A stretch of DNA of 64,000 nucleotides from Herpetosiphon aurantiacus DSM 785 (lineage in GTDB: Bacteria > Chloroflexota > Chloroflexia > Chloroflexales > Herpetosiphonaceae). The position numbers and the translations under genes are program-made. Positions 16,110-24,922 of this stretch are shown in pieces (positions within the stretch are counted from its first letter, which is position 1; every line of letters starts with the position of its first letter). Below the pieces are notes generated by a model. The model ran no database searches and had not been told where the DNA came from. It saw only the letters and a list, made by a program, of their open reading frames with translations. Location: assembly GCA_000018565.1 (NCBI GenBank), contig CP000875.1, positions 4,045,199 through 4,109,198 of the forward strand, in the 5' to 3' direction.

Positions 16110-17663
16110 TTATTGGCCAGCAATCAGTGGCGCAGCATTAGCAACGAAGGCTTCAAGCGCCTTGATCGTTGTTTCCATTGGGCGAGTAAAGTATGACGAG
16201 TAGAGACCAATTACCAACATCAAGATACAGAGTGGCAACAAAATCGCTACTTCACGGCGGGTCAAATCGCTGAGGTGTGGCGTGCGACGTTCGCTAAATG
16301 GCCCCGAAGCGATGCCTTGGAACATCTTGAGCAAATAGACCGCTGCCAAAATCACCCCAACCGCAGCAAACGCGGTGAACGTCCAGCCGATTGGCGAATC
16401 GAACGCGCCGAGCATAATCAAGAATTCGCCAACGAAGCCGTTCAAGCCAGGCAAGCCGACCGAGGCCATCGTAGCAAACAACAGGAAGTAAACGAACACT
16501 GGCACAACTTTCCACAAACCGCCGTAATCGGCCAATTCGCGGGTGTGGGTGCGTTCGTAAACCATCCCAATCAGCAAGAACAATGCGCCAGTGCTCAACC
16601 CGTGGTTGATCATTTGCAATACAGCGCCTTGCAAACCAACTTCATTCAGCGCGAAAATCCCCAAGACGATAAAGCCCATGTGGCTGACTGATGAGTAGGC
16701 CACCAGCTTTTTGATATCGCTTTGAGCATATGAAAGCACTGCCCCATAAATGATCCCGATTACTGCCAACAAGGCAATTGGCCGTGCCCATTCCTGGGCA
16801 ATTTGCGGGAACAACTGGACGCAGAAGCGAATCATGCCGTAGCCGCCCATTTTCAGCAGCACTGCCGCCAGAATCACTGAGCCAGCGGTTGGCGCTTCAA
16901 CGTGGGCATCGGGCAACCATGTGTGGACAGGCCACAATGGCACTTTGACCGCAAACGCCACGAAGAACGAGAGGAACAGCAATTTCAATTCGGTATCCGA
17001 CAAGCCAAATTGATTGATATTGGCCATCAACGTTTGCACTTGGAAGGCAGTATCAGTTGGCAAGCCTTGTTGCGCCAAATATTTGTAATTGAGCAAGCCC
17101 AAGGCAATAATGCCGATCAGCATAAACACCGAGGCAGCGAAGGTATACAAGAAGAACTTCACTGTGGCATAAATGCGGCGCTTGCCACCCCACATCCCAA
17201 TCAAGAAATACATTGGGATGAGGGTAAATTCCCAGAAGATATAGAACAAGAACAGGTCTTGAGCGAGGAACACGCCCAACATTCCCATTTCTTGCAACAG
17301 AATTAGCATCAAAAAGTTGTTGGTTTTCTCTTCAACATTCCAGGCACTCCAAATTGCCAAAGGAGTGACAAAGGTTGTGAGTAAGACCAACCACAAACTA
17401 ATGCCATCAAGACCCAACTCGTAGCGCACGCCCCAATCTGGAATCCAGTTGAAATATTCGTAGAACTGAAGACCAGCGGCATCGTGCTTGAAATTGAACA
17501 AAATTGGCAATGACACGGCAAAAACGAGTGTGCTCCAGCCCAAGGCAAAAATTCGGGCTGCTCCGCGTTGGCCGCGCATAAACGCCAGGATGATCGCACC
17601 GACGGCAGGTAAAAACACCACCAGCGATAAGATCGTAAAACCTAAGTCGTTTGTATTCGTCAA
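16110..17663 (-). CDS. nuoM: NADH-quinone oxidoreductase subunit M
   Basis: 517 residues. The first codon appears to be TTG at 17663 (TTGACGAATACA), because AAGGAG sits 6 bp upstream and no good ATG is nearby. It is a proton-pumping antiporter-like membrane subunit of complex I. Diagnostic blocks: FWEFTLIPMYFLIGMWGG with the conserved glutamate, FAVKVPLWPVHTWLPDAHVEAPTAGSVILAAVLLKMGGYG with two conserved lysines, LVAYSSVSHMGFIVLGIF, MINHGLSTGALFLLIGM and VGLPGLNGFVGEFLIMLG. It lies between nuoL and nuoN, spacing 46 and 18 bp. Confidence 0.97.
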   Translation of the reverse strand: MTNTNDLGFTILSLVVFLPAVGAIILAFMRGQRGAARIFALGWSTLVFAVSLPILFNFKHDAAGLQFYEYFNWIPDWGVRYELGLDGISLWLVLLTTFVTPLAIWSAWNVEEKTNNFLMLILLQEMGMLGVFLAQDLFLFYIFWEFTLIPMYFLIGMWGGKRRIYATVKFFLYTFAASVFMLIGIIALGLLNYKYLAQQGLPTDTAFQVQTLMANINQFGLSDTELKLLFLSFFVAFAVKVPLWPVHTWLPDAHVEAPTAGSVILAAVLLKMGGYGMIRFCVQLFPQIAQEWARPIALLAVIGIIYGAVLSYAQSDIKKLVAYSSVSHMGFIVLGIFALNEVGLQGAVLQMINHGLSTGALFLLIGMVYERTHTRELADYGGLWKVVPVFVYFLLFATMASVGLPGLNGFVGEFLIMLGAFDSPIGWTFTAFAAVGVILAAVYLLKMFQGIASGPFSERRTPHLSDLTRREVAILLPLCILMLVIGLYSSYFTRPMETTIKALEAFVANAAPLIAGQ

Positions 17664-17709
17664 GGGTTACTCCTTGTGAAGTTGCAAGCCGAGGCCTGCG
17701 CTCCACGTC

Positions 17710-19761
17710 CTAGCGCAACGCAAAGAAGCCAAGCACGATCACCACACCGATCACAAACATCAGTGCATACGAGCGTACATAGCCCGATTGGAACGTTCGC
17801 AAGCCGCGACCCGACAAGCCGACAAGCTCTGCCGTGCCATTAACGATGCCATCAATAATTTTGACATCGAAGAACTTACCAAAGAAGCTAGCCAAGGCCT
17901 TGTAGGGCTTGACCAACACCGCGTTATACAACGCATCGAAGCCCCATTTTTCCTCAAGGATGGCATAGAAATCGCCGCCCCAGTGGTGCAAGAGGTCGCG
18001 TTGGTTGGGCTTGATGCGCTTGTGCTTGGCTGCCCAATTGTAGAGATAGAAGCCGGCAGCAAACGATGCCAAACCTAAGATCGTCACAATCGCGGCAATA
18101 TTGAGGTGGAACTTGGCAGCTTCTTCTTCGACGATTGGCTCAAGCCATGTGGTCAATGGGTGGAGAACCACAATATTGATCAAACCGCTGGCAAGGGTCA
18201 AGACTGCCAAAATCGCCAATGGAATCGTCATCCAGCGGCTGCTTTCGTGGGCGTGAATGTGTTGATCACGTTGTTCGCCAAAGAAAACCATTGAGATTTG
18301 GCGACCCATGTAGAACGAAGTCAAGACTGCGCCCAAAATCAACAGCATGCCAACTGTGCGATGGTCATGATCGAAGGCATGGCCGATGATTTCGTCTTTC
18401 GACCAGAAACCCGAAACCAAGGGAAAGCCGATCAAGCCCATCGTCCCGACAATATATGTCCAGAACGTAACAGGCATTTTCTTGCGCAGACCGCCCATCT
18501 TGCGCATATCTTGTTCGTTGCCAAAGCCGTGAATCACTGAACCAGAGCCAAGGAACAAGAGCGCCTTGAAAATCCCGTGGGTCAGCAGGTGGAACATCGC
18601 GGCAACGTATGCTCCCATACCTACGGCTGCCACCATAAAGCCCAATTGCGAGACGGTCGAGAAGGCCAGAACCTTCTTGATATCGTATTGACCGAGCGCA
18701 ATTGAAGCAGCGACCAAAGCGGTCGCAACCCCAATAAAGGTTACGCTGCTTTGAACCGCTGGCGATAATTCAAAGATTGGATGGGTGCGGATCATCAAAT
18801 ACACGCCAGCGGTAACCATGGTTGCGGCGTGAATCAAGGCCGAAACAGGAGTTGGGCCAGCCATTGCATCGGGCAACCAGACAAACAGCGGAATTTGCGC
18901 CGATTTCCCAGTTACGCCAAGCAACAGCATAAAGGCAATCGCCCCAGCCGCCGTGTATTGCGTACCCATAAAGAAGGTGCTGTATTGTTGCAGCGAGAAG
19001 ACCGTGCCTTGTTCCAAGACTTCGCGGAAGACCAACGAATGCAAGAAAGTGCCATCGGGCTTACGCGCCAAGGCCCAAATTGCAAACATCGCCATCAACA
19101 AGCCAAAGTCGCCAACCCGGTTGGTTACAAAAGCTTTGACTGAAGCCCATGGTGGGTCGCGTTGTTCAAACCAGAAGCCAATCAACAAGAACGAACACAA
19201 GCCCACGCCTTCCCAACCTAAGAACAGCATCACAAAGTTGTTGCCCATGACGAGCATCAACATTGCCACAATAAATAAGTTGAGGTAGACAAAAAAGCGG
19301 GTGGGGCGTTCGTCGTGGCTCATATAGCCCACTGCATAGAGGTGAATCAACGTCCCTACGCCAGTGACCAAGAGCATCATCGTGACCGAAAGCTGGTCGA
19401 TTAAGAAACCAAAAGGAACTTCCAAATCGCCAAAGGCCATCCAGTTCCAATAGGTTACATCGAACCAACGATTATTTTCGCCCAATGTGGTTTTGGCAGG
19501 CATGCCCAGCAACTCGATGAGGGTTGCGACGGTCAGCACAAAGCCCAAACCAACCATGACGCTGGCAATCAAGCCAGAGCGTTTAGCGGTGGGATTATCG
19601 CCATGTCCATGGTGCGCGTCACCGTGGCCATGCCCGTGATCATGCCCATGGTCGTGGTGGGCGTTGGCGCGGCTGAGACGCAAATCGTTCAGCCCCAACA
19701 GGGTATTGATCACGACACCGAGCAGTGGCAGCAACGGCACAAGCCAAATTAATTCCGCCAT
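17710..19761 (-). CDS. nuoL: NADH-quinone oxidoreductase subunit L
   Basis: 683 residues from the ATG at 19761 (MAELIWLVPLLPL), which has GGAGAA upstream; longer readings from a TTG at 19794 lack a ribosome site. It is the distal proton-pumping subunit of complex I with the long lateral helix at its C terminus. Blocks: LFLGWEGVGLCSFLLIGFW, GVTGKSAQIPLFVWLPDAMAGPTPVSALIHAATMVTAGVY, VLAFSTVSQLGFMVAAVG, FHLLTHGIFKALLFLGSGSVIHG. An unusual feature is a His/Gly/Asp-rich insert at about residues 34-55 (pattern HDHGHDHGHGHGD), just after the first helix, which could bind metal ions. Confidence 0.97.
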   Translation of the reverse strand: MAELIWLVPLLPLLGVVINTLLGLNDLRLSRANAHHDHGHDHGHGHGDAHHGHGDNPTAKRSGLIASVMVGLGFVLTVATLIELLGMPAKTTLGENNRWFDVTYWNWMAFGDLEVPFGFLIDQLSVTMMLLVTGVGTLIHLYAVGYMSHDERPTRFFVYLNLFIVAMLMLVMGNNFVMLFLGWEGVGLCSFLLIGFWFEQRDPPWASVKAFVTNRVGDFGLLMAMFAIWALARKPDGTFLHSLVFREVLEQGTVFSLQQYSTFFMGTQYTAAGAIAFMLLLGVTGKSAQIPLFVWLPDAMAGPTPVSALIHAATMVTAGVYLMIRTHPIFELSPAVQSSVTFIGVATALVAASIALGQYDIKKVLAFSTVSQLGFMVAAVGMGAYVAAMFHLLTHGIFKALLFLGSGSVIHGFGNEQDMRKMGGLRKKMPVTFWTYIVGTMGLIGFPLVSGFWSKDEIIGHAFDHDHRTVGMLLILGAVLTSFYMGRQISMVFFGEQRDQHIHAHESSRWMTIPLAILAVLTLASGLINIVVLHPLTTWLEPIVEEEAAKFHLNIAAIVTILGLASFAAGFYLYNWAAKHKRIKPNQRDLLHHWGGDFYAILEEKWGFDALYNAVLVKPYKALASFFGKFFDVKIIDGIVNGTAELVGLSGRGLRTFQSGYVRSYALMFVIGVVIVLGFFALR

Positions 19762-19803
19762 AAGTTCTCCAGTAGACACTTCGGCAAGGTGCAAGGCCGT
19801 TGC

Positions 19804-20106
19804 CTAGCCCTTGAGCGTATTCACGTCATCAATGTTGGTGGTCTTTTTGGCACGGAAAATCGACACCAACAGCGCCAAACCGACTGCGACTTCTGCCGCA
19901 GCGACTGCAATCACGAAGAATGTAATAATTTGGCCATCGCTTTCAGCACGTGCACGGCTAAACGCAATTAACGCCAAATTGGCCGAATTGAGCATCAACT
20001 CAACCGACATAAACATCACGATTACATTGCGACGCACCAAGACCCCAACGACCCCAATCGTAAAAAGAATTGCGCTCAAGAGCACATAAGCATTGGTTGA
20101 AATCAC
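19804..20106 (-). CDS. nuoK: NADH-quinone oxidoreductase subunit K
   Basis: 100 residues with three transmembrane helices, the standard NuoK size. It starts with GTG at 20106, and this GTGA overlaps the nuoJ stop by 4 bp, so the two are translationally coupled. The second helix carries the conserved glutamate in [16 protein letters not shown], and the third one in [16 protein letters not shown]; both glutamates are part of the proton path. The C-terminal tail [16 protein letters not shown] is usual for the family. Confidence 0.97.
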
Positions 20107-20627
20107 GATTGGCTCTCCTCACGGGCAACCACCCGCCGACGGGTCAGCACAACTGTCCCGACTACTGCAATCAAGAGCAAAATTGAAATCACTTCAAAGG
20201 GCAAGAGATAGGTGCTGAAAAGCTTGGCGCTGATCGTGGTTGGAGCGCCAATGTTGGTTGCATCGGCCACCGGAGCATCGATTAATGTCGTGCCACGATA
20301 GGCCACATAGCCAATCTCGGCCAATAATGCGACACCCAAGACGAGGCCAGCCGGCTTTTGCCAGCCGATTTTCTCCTCGCCAAGCTCGGCATTTTCAGCG
20401 CCCAACAGCATGATCACGAATAGGAACAGCACCATAATCGCGCCAGCATAAACCGTCACTTGAACAGCACCGAGAAACGGCGCACGCAGCAAAAAATATA
20501 AAATGGCAACCGAGCAGAAATTCAAAATCAAAAACAGCGCACTATGCACTGCATTGCTGCTCAGCACCATTGCCAAGGCTGCCCCCACCGCCACAATGGC
20601 CGTGGTGATAAACAAAAATGTTTCCAT
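20103..20627 (-). CDS. nuoJ: NADH-quinone oxidoreductase subunit J
   Basis: 174 residues from the ATG at 20627, with GGGAG 5 bp upstream; a GTG two codons earlier overlaps that ribosome site. It is a membrane subunit with five helices that helps form the quinone-linked proton channel. The signature block is [22 protein letters not shown] (helix 3 with a pi bulge in known structures), preceded by LRAPFLGA. The end is basic ([13 protein letters not shown]). It overlaps nuoK by 4 bp. A gap of 225 bp to nuoI upstream holds inverted R3 repeats. Confidence 0.95.
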
Positions 20628-20643
20628 GGACACTCCCGAAACA

Positions 20644-20851
20644 AGTCAGAAGTCAAAAATCAGAAGTCAAAATACTCAGTTGAAGCCTTGAATGTTGACG
20701 GTATGCGTATTTAAAGCCAAGATCATTGGTATTGATAATTGCTTTTACACCGTGCAAGCTTAATGGTGGCTTCCAGTTTTGGCTTTGGCATTAGAAACCG
20801 AAATCTCATAGTTGAAAAGGTTTTGCCTTCTGACTTTTGCCTTTTGCCTTT
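20644..20851. repeat. R3-bounded insert between nuoI and nuoJ
   Basis: Left arm AAGTCAGAAGTCAAAAATCA (from 20644) and right arm TTTTGCCTTCTGACTTTTGC (from 20821) are inverted copies of the R3 motif, bounding about 208 bp inside an otherwise tightly spaced operon. No gene seen inside. It looks like a small mobile repeat that entered the operon. Confidence 0.65.
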
Positions 20852-20852
20852 A

Positions 20853-21359
20853 CTACAGGTCTATTTGGGCCGGTGGGTTAAGTTGTTTGCCAGTTTGTTG
20901 TAAGACTGGTGGCACTTCGCCGTGGCCTTTATCGACCGCAACCAGCAACATATCTTGGGTATAGATCGAGGCGCGGCGGTCGTAGAAGGCTAATTCATAC
21001 TGATGCTCAAGCACAATTGCATTGGTGGGGCATGCATCTTCGCAGTAGCCACAGAAAATACAACGCAACATGTTAATTTCATAAACAGCCGCATGGCGTT
21101 CGCCTGCCGAGCGTGGATTCGCCGGATCATTCTGGCCAGGCACCACATAAATTGCATCTGCCGGACAAGCAGCGGCACACAGCGAACAACCGATACACCG
21201 CTCTAGACCATTGGCAAAACGCTTCAGCTCATGCCGACCACGGAAGCGCTCGCGGACAGGCCGTTTGACCTCAGGATATTCAACGGTCACAGGCTTTTTG
21301 AAGAGATATTTCGCCGTGGTTTTGAGACCCTTAAAATAGGCCATCGTTCCTTTCAGCAT
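20853..21359 (-). CDS. nuoI: NADH-quinone oxidoreductase subunit I (2 x 4Fe-4S)
   Basis: 168 residues from the ATG at 21359 with AAAGGAA upstream; an ATG at 21344 also has an AAAGGA nearby. It carries iron-sulfur clusters N6a and N6b that pass electrons from NuoG/NuoB side toward quinone, on the cytoplasmic face of the complex. Two ferredoxin motifs are complete: CIGCSLCAAACP and CIFCGYCEDACP. The N-terminal GRHELKRFANGLERC block is typical. It is the first nuo gene here; nuoA to nuoH are not upstream, so the complex must be encoded in at least two places. Confidence 0.97.
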   Translation of the reverse strand: MLKGTMAYFKGLKTTAKYLFKKPVTVEYPEVKRPVRERFRGRHELKRFANGLERCIGCSLCAAACPADAIYVVPGQNDPANPRSAGERHAAVYEINMLRCIFCGYCEDACPTNAIVLEHQYELAFYDRRASIYTQDMLLVAVDKGHGEVPPVLQQTGKQLNPPAQIDL

Positions 21360-21514
21360 TGGCGATTCCTTTCTCGGTGCGTGACTCCTATGGCGTTCAC
21401 GCCAAAACCGCCACTATGCATCAAGCGGCGGTGCAATGTCATTCGAATCGGTGCCGTCGCGGGCGCGTTTATTTTATCACAATCTCTTGATAAGCCAAAC
21501 AGCCTTGGGGAAAG

Positions 21515-21545
21515 TCAAAAAGCAGAAGTCAAAAGGCAAAAGGGC
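21515..21545. repeat. R3 motif copy upstream of nuoI
   Basis: AAGTCAAAAAGCAGAAGTCA with neighbouring AAAAGGCAAAAGGGC. It lies in the 480-bp gap 21360-21840, which otherwise holds an R1 copy (21664-21775) and no visible gene. A promoter for nuoI is expected here but no clear one was found. Confidence 0.5.
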
Positions 21546-21663
21546 AAGGGGGCAAGGGGGCAGGTCGCAGAACTCAAGGCTTTTGGCTATCGGAACGTTG
21601 TGTGGTATGCCATTCATTCGCGATAGCCAAAAGCCTCGCTGGAATGATTTATAAGGTTAATTT

Positions 21664-21775
21664 CCCTCACCCCCAGCCCCTCGCCCACTGCGGCGGGCGA
21701 GGGGAGGTGCAATGGTCATGATTCGGATGGTTCTCCCTCGCTCGCTGGGCGGGAGCGGAGGTCAGAGGCTGAGGG
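21664..21775. repeat. R1 palindromic repeat, copy c
   Basis: CCCTCACCCCCAGCCCCTCG at the left, an inner palindrome around CCCACTGCGGCGGGCGAGGGG, and a degenerate right end GAGGCTGAGGG. It lies upstream of nuoI and downstream of the next minus-strand gene. Confidence 0.8.
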
Positions 21776-21840
21776 CATGGCCATCGGTGGCAACTGCCAC
21801 CCAACTAATCCTTGAAAAGGAGGGTGAGGTGTTAAATCAA

Positions 21841-24516
21841 TTAGCGCGGATACACATAATACAAGGTATCCGAATGTATAATCTCATCGTTAACCCGCCA
21901 ATTAATTTGCCATTGTTGTCCATTCCAAGTTAATTGCTCAAGGCTTGTTTGCCAAAAATGGCGAGCCAAGATCGTTTTTCCGTCGTTATATAATGCCAAT
22001 GGCTCGTTGATTGAGTCAAAATTTGCAGTAAAGGCCAAACTTGGTTGTTGGGCATTATAGACCCTTAACTGCGATTCTCCGCCAATATTGCTCAAATCCA
22101 ATGCCAACCAATGGCCATCGGGCGACCATAAAAATGGGCTTTCGCCACTCTCGCTATAGCTGTTAGCATCAAGTTGATACCAGCGCTGTGGCTCAAATTG
22201 ATATAAAGCCGGATAGTGCCCGCGATCAGGATGTGGCAGCATCAAGGCAAAACTATTGCCCTCAGGCGAAAAGCTAAGCCCATACAAGCTCATTAAGGGC
22301 AAGGCAATATCATGGCTGCGCTGATTACTTAAATCGAGCACCCGAATCACCATGGTTTTATTGCCAGTTGCTAAAGGATAGAGCAACCACCGTTGGTTGG
22401 GTGAAATATAGACCTGAGTGAGAATCGCCGAATCAACATCGGGAATATTGGCCAGAATACTTGGAATTTCGGCGATCTTCTCAGCTTGAAACGGTGGCCC
22501 GAGCTGTGCGCGCCAAAGAATCTGCGGATTTTTGCTGGTTTGGAGAAAATAGACCGTATCGCCTTGCCATGCAATCGGATACGACCACTTTAGATCCGAC
22601 CAAGCACGCGAATCAGTAATAATATCCCATTGGCCAGTTTGTACATTCATTTGAATAAGCTGGCTCGCCCCAGTAAATTGGTCGGTGCTGCGTAAATCTT
22701 GGCCCACAACCGCCAATAGACGTTGAGTATTTGGCGCTAGCAAGGAATTAAAATTCTCAGCATTGATCAACTTCTCAAATTCCCATTGGGCACTTTGTTG
22801 GGTTACAAGGTCGGTCAATTGCCATGTTTTTGATTGTGGGCGTTGCAATAATAATGGAGATTGGTTATAGCGTGGAAATATACCCATGCCTTGTTCAGAG
22901 AGCAAATCCAGCGATTGATCGCTATTGAATTGGCGTAGGTTCAAGCTTAGCGCTCGAATATCACCAAAGATGGCAATTGGCTGTTTGGTTGGAGGCTGAA
23001 TTGTGGGCAAGGCAGGTTGCTCAAAGATCGGCACTTGGGTTGGTAATGGCGCAACTGCTGCTTGTAATTCCTGATTAAGCGGGGTAAGTGTTGCCCCAGC
23101 TACTTCGCCAATCCAGGCAACGCCATGTTCGCCCAGCACGCTGGGTTCGATCCGCTTAGTTAGGCTATTTGTGGCCACATTCCATGTGTGCAAGGTCAGT
23201 TGTGAGCGATCAAAATCATTCGTTTTTATCAGCCATTGATCGCCAATGGTGGTTGGGTAGACCGAAGTCAATAAGTCAACTTCACGAATCGCAACCAAGG
23301 CTCCATTATCAAGGTTATAGGCCGAGTGAAAATATTTTGTCCTAATCTTAGGATTAGGATTTGCAACAAAACTATTGACTATCAGAATGGTTCGATCATT
23401 GGAGAGGCTGGCACTCAGCATAGTGCCCTGAAAAGGCGTAGCAAGTGTAACATCGTGCTCAGTGCTGTTGGCCCAATCGATCAAGCTAAACTTGGTTGGC
23501 TCACGAAAAACTCCCAGTGCTGCTTGCCGCCCATCACCAAGAATCTGGGTATCGCTGACTGCTCCAAAATCGCGTTGGGTTTGGGTTTCAGGATCTAGTC
23601 GATACAGTTTATCATTATCAACAAACCACAGCTTGCCATCACCGACCAATGAAATGCTATGCAACCTTGGGGATAGCTGTTGAGGCGGATTAAGCAACCG
23701 CCCATCTGCAAGGTTGAGATGACTCAAACGCCAGCTCTGATCTAAACTACTACGATCAAGCAGATAAACCCCTGTTCCGGCTTGATCGACTGTTAAGCTA
23801 CTTTGATAATCATAGTTACTTTTCGGCTGTAATGGGTAGCTCCAACGTGGCAATCCAGTCGTCAGGTCAATCGCAAATAGGGTTTGGTTGCGGGCCAAGA
23901 ACAAGGTTTGTTGTTCAGGCAAAATGATGCTTAGATCTTCGGCATTTTGATCAACAGTCGCAATCGTTACCAAGCCAGTTGGCGCAAGCCGCACCAATTG
24001 ATATTGCTCCAGGTTGGCATTGTTGATAATGGCATAGAGTTCGGTTTCAGCAGCAGCAGCAGGCCGAGCGGTTGAAGTGGGCACTGGAGTAGGTGTTTGG
24101 GCAGCAAGGGTTGTAATCGGCAAAGCAACCGCTGGCTGTTCAATTATCGGCACAATCGTTGGCAACACGGCCAGATCGCTTGGTTCTTGGGTTGGCACAA
24201 GCGTAATCGTGCCAGTTGGTTGGGAAGGAAGCTGAGTAACCTCAGTTGGCAAGGTTGGCACAACTTGAATTGGGGGTTGCTCAAGAATCGTGGTTGGAAA
24301 TGGCGCGGCAATGATCGTCGCGCTTGGTTGCATGCTTGGCGTGGCTGAGCCAAGCAATGCGACCTCGCTGGGGTTTGGGCTGGTTTCGTCAAGGCTGCTT
24401 GGCATAAAGGTCAATACCAGCATCAAGCCAATTAAGCCAATTGCGCCCAACACAGGCAAAAACCGCCACCAATTGCGTTCAGTTTTGGGTGTAGCCCGCT
24501 CACGATGTGGCTGCAT
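21841..24516 (-). CDS. Membrane-anchored, propeller-like extracytoplasmic protein of unknown function
   Basis: 891 residues; AGGAGA lies before the ATG. A short basic tail is followed by one transmembrane helix (about residues 18-38, FLPVLGAIGLIGLMLVLTF), then a Pro/Thr/Ser-rich stalk of about 120 residues with repeats such as PTLPTEVTQLPSQPTG, and then a large globular part. That part has repeated strands with TolB/WD-like turns, for example FSPEGNSFALML, WSPDGHWLALDLS and ISPNQRWLLYP, so a beta-propeller is likely. It would be held outside the membrane by its N-terminal helix. No catalytic motif seen; a role in binding or sensing is a guess. It stands alone between repeat-rich gaps. Confidence 0.78.
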   Translation of the reverse strand: MQPHRERATPKTERNWWRFLPVLGAIGLIGLMLVLTFMPSSLDETSPNPSEVALLGSATPSMQPSATIIAAPFPTTILEQPPIQVVPTLPTEVTQLPSQPTGTITLVPTQEPSDLAVLPTIVPIIEQPAVALPITTLAAQTPTPVPTSTARPAAAAETELYAIINNANLEQYQLVRLAPTGLVTIATVDQNAEDLSIILPEQQTLFLARNQTLFAIDLTTGLPRWSYPLQPKSNYDYQSSLTVDQAGTGVYLLDRSSLDQSWRLSHLNLADGRLLNPPQQLSPRLHSISLVGDGKLWFVDNDKLYRLDPETQTQRDFGAVSDTQILGDGRQAALGVFREPTKFSLIDWANSTEHDVTLATPFQGTMLSASLSNDRTILIVNSFVANPNPKIRTKYFHSAYNLDNGALVAIREVDLLTSVYPTTIGDQWLIKTNDFDRSQLTLHTWNVATNSLTKRIEPSVLGEHGVAWIGEVAGATLTPLNQELQAAVAPLPTQVPIFEQPALPTIQPPTKQPIAIFGDIRALSLNLRQFNSDQSLDLLSEQGMGIFPRYNQSPLLLQRPQSKTWQLTDLVTQQSAQWEFEKLINAENFNSLLAPNTQRLLAVVGQDLRSTDQFTGASQLIQMNVQTGQWDIITDSRAWSDLKWSYPIAWQGDTVYFLQTSKNPQILWRAQLGPPFQAEKIAEIPSILANIPDVDSAILTQVYISPNQRWLLYPLATGNKTMVIRVLDLSNQRSHDIALPLMSLYGLSFSPEGNSFALMLPHPDRGHYPALYQFEPQRWYQLDANSYSESGESPFLWSPDGHWLALDLSNIGGESQLRVYNAQQPSLAFTANFDSINEPLALYNDGKTILARHFWQTSLEQLTWNGQQWQINWRVNDEIIHSDTLYYVYPR

Positions 24517-24589
24517 ACTCTACTTCTCCTACGATTAATTATTTGCTCCACGAAAGCGCTAGGGATCAAAGAGTGGTACTTGATTCATA

Positions 24590-24650
24590 AAGAATGGAAC
24601 CAACGAAGAACGGAACCACGAAGAGCGCGAAGAACGCGAAAGGTTATGAT
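24590..24650. repeat. R4 degenerate ACGAAG-type repeat
   Basis: Tandem-like GAACCAACGAAGAACGGAAC, CACGAAGAGCGCGAAGAACG. It lies in the 406-bp gap 24517-24922, which also holds CTCTATG-type runs (24715-24750) and an R1 copy. No gene seen in that gap. Confidence 0.6.
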
Positions 24651-24767
24651 TCCGTTGTTCGTGCATTTCATCCCTGATCTTTTATCATGCATCCTTTGGA
24701 ACTCTGCGCCGCTTGCTCTATGCCCTATGCTCTATGTTCTATGCTCTACGTGTAATGGTTACGCATG

Positions 24768-24866
24768 CCCTCACCCCAGCCCCTCTCCCACTGCGGCGGG
24801 CGAGGGGATCACTACCCGAGCGGTTCCCCTCGCCTGCTGGGCGGGAGAGGGGTCAGGGGGTGAGGG
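24768..24866. repeat. R1 palindromic repeat, copy d
   Basis: Well-preserved copy: left end CCCTCACCCCAGCCCCTCTC, centre CCCACTGCGGCGGGCGAG, right end GGTCAGGGGGTGAGGG. It shows the intact form of the site that the IS element at 28511 interrupts. Confidence 0.85.
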
Positions 24867-24922
24867 CATGCTGGCTGTTGTTAATGCTATGAACCATTAC
24901 ATCTATGTTCTATGTTCTTCAA

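Noticed and set aside
17661-17663. Alternative ATG starts for nuoM
   Set aside because: The TTG at 17663 is directly behind a full AAGGAG site and the conserved N terminus begins here; later ATG codons would delete the first helix.
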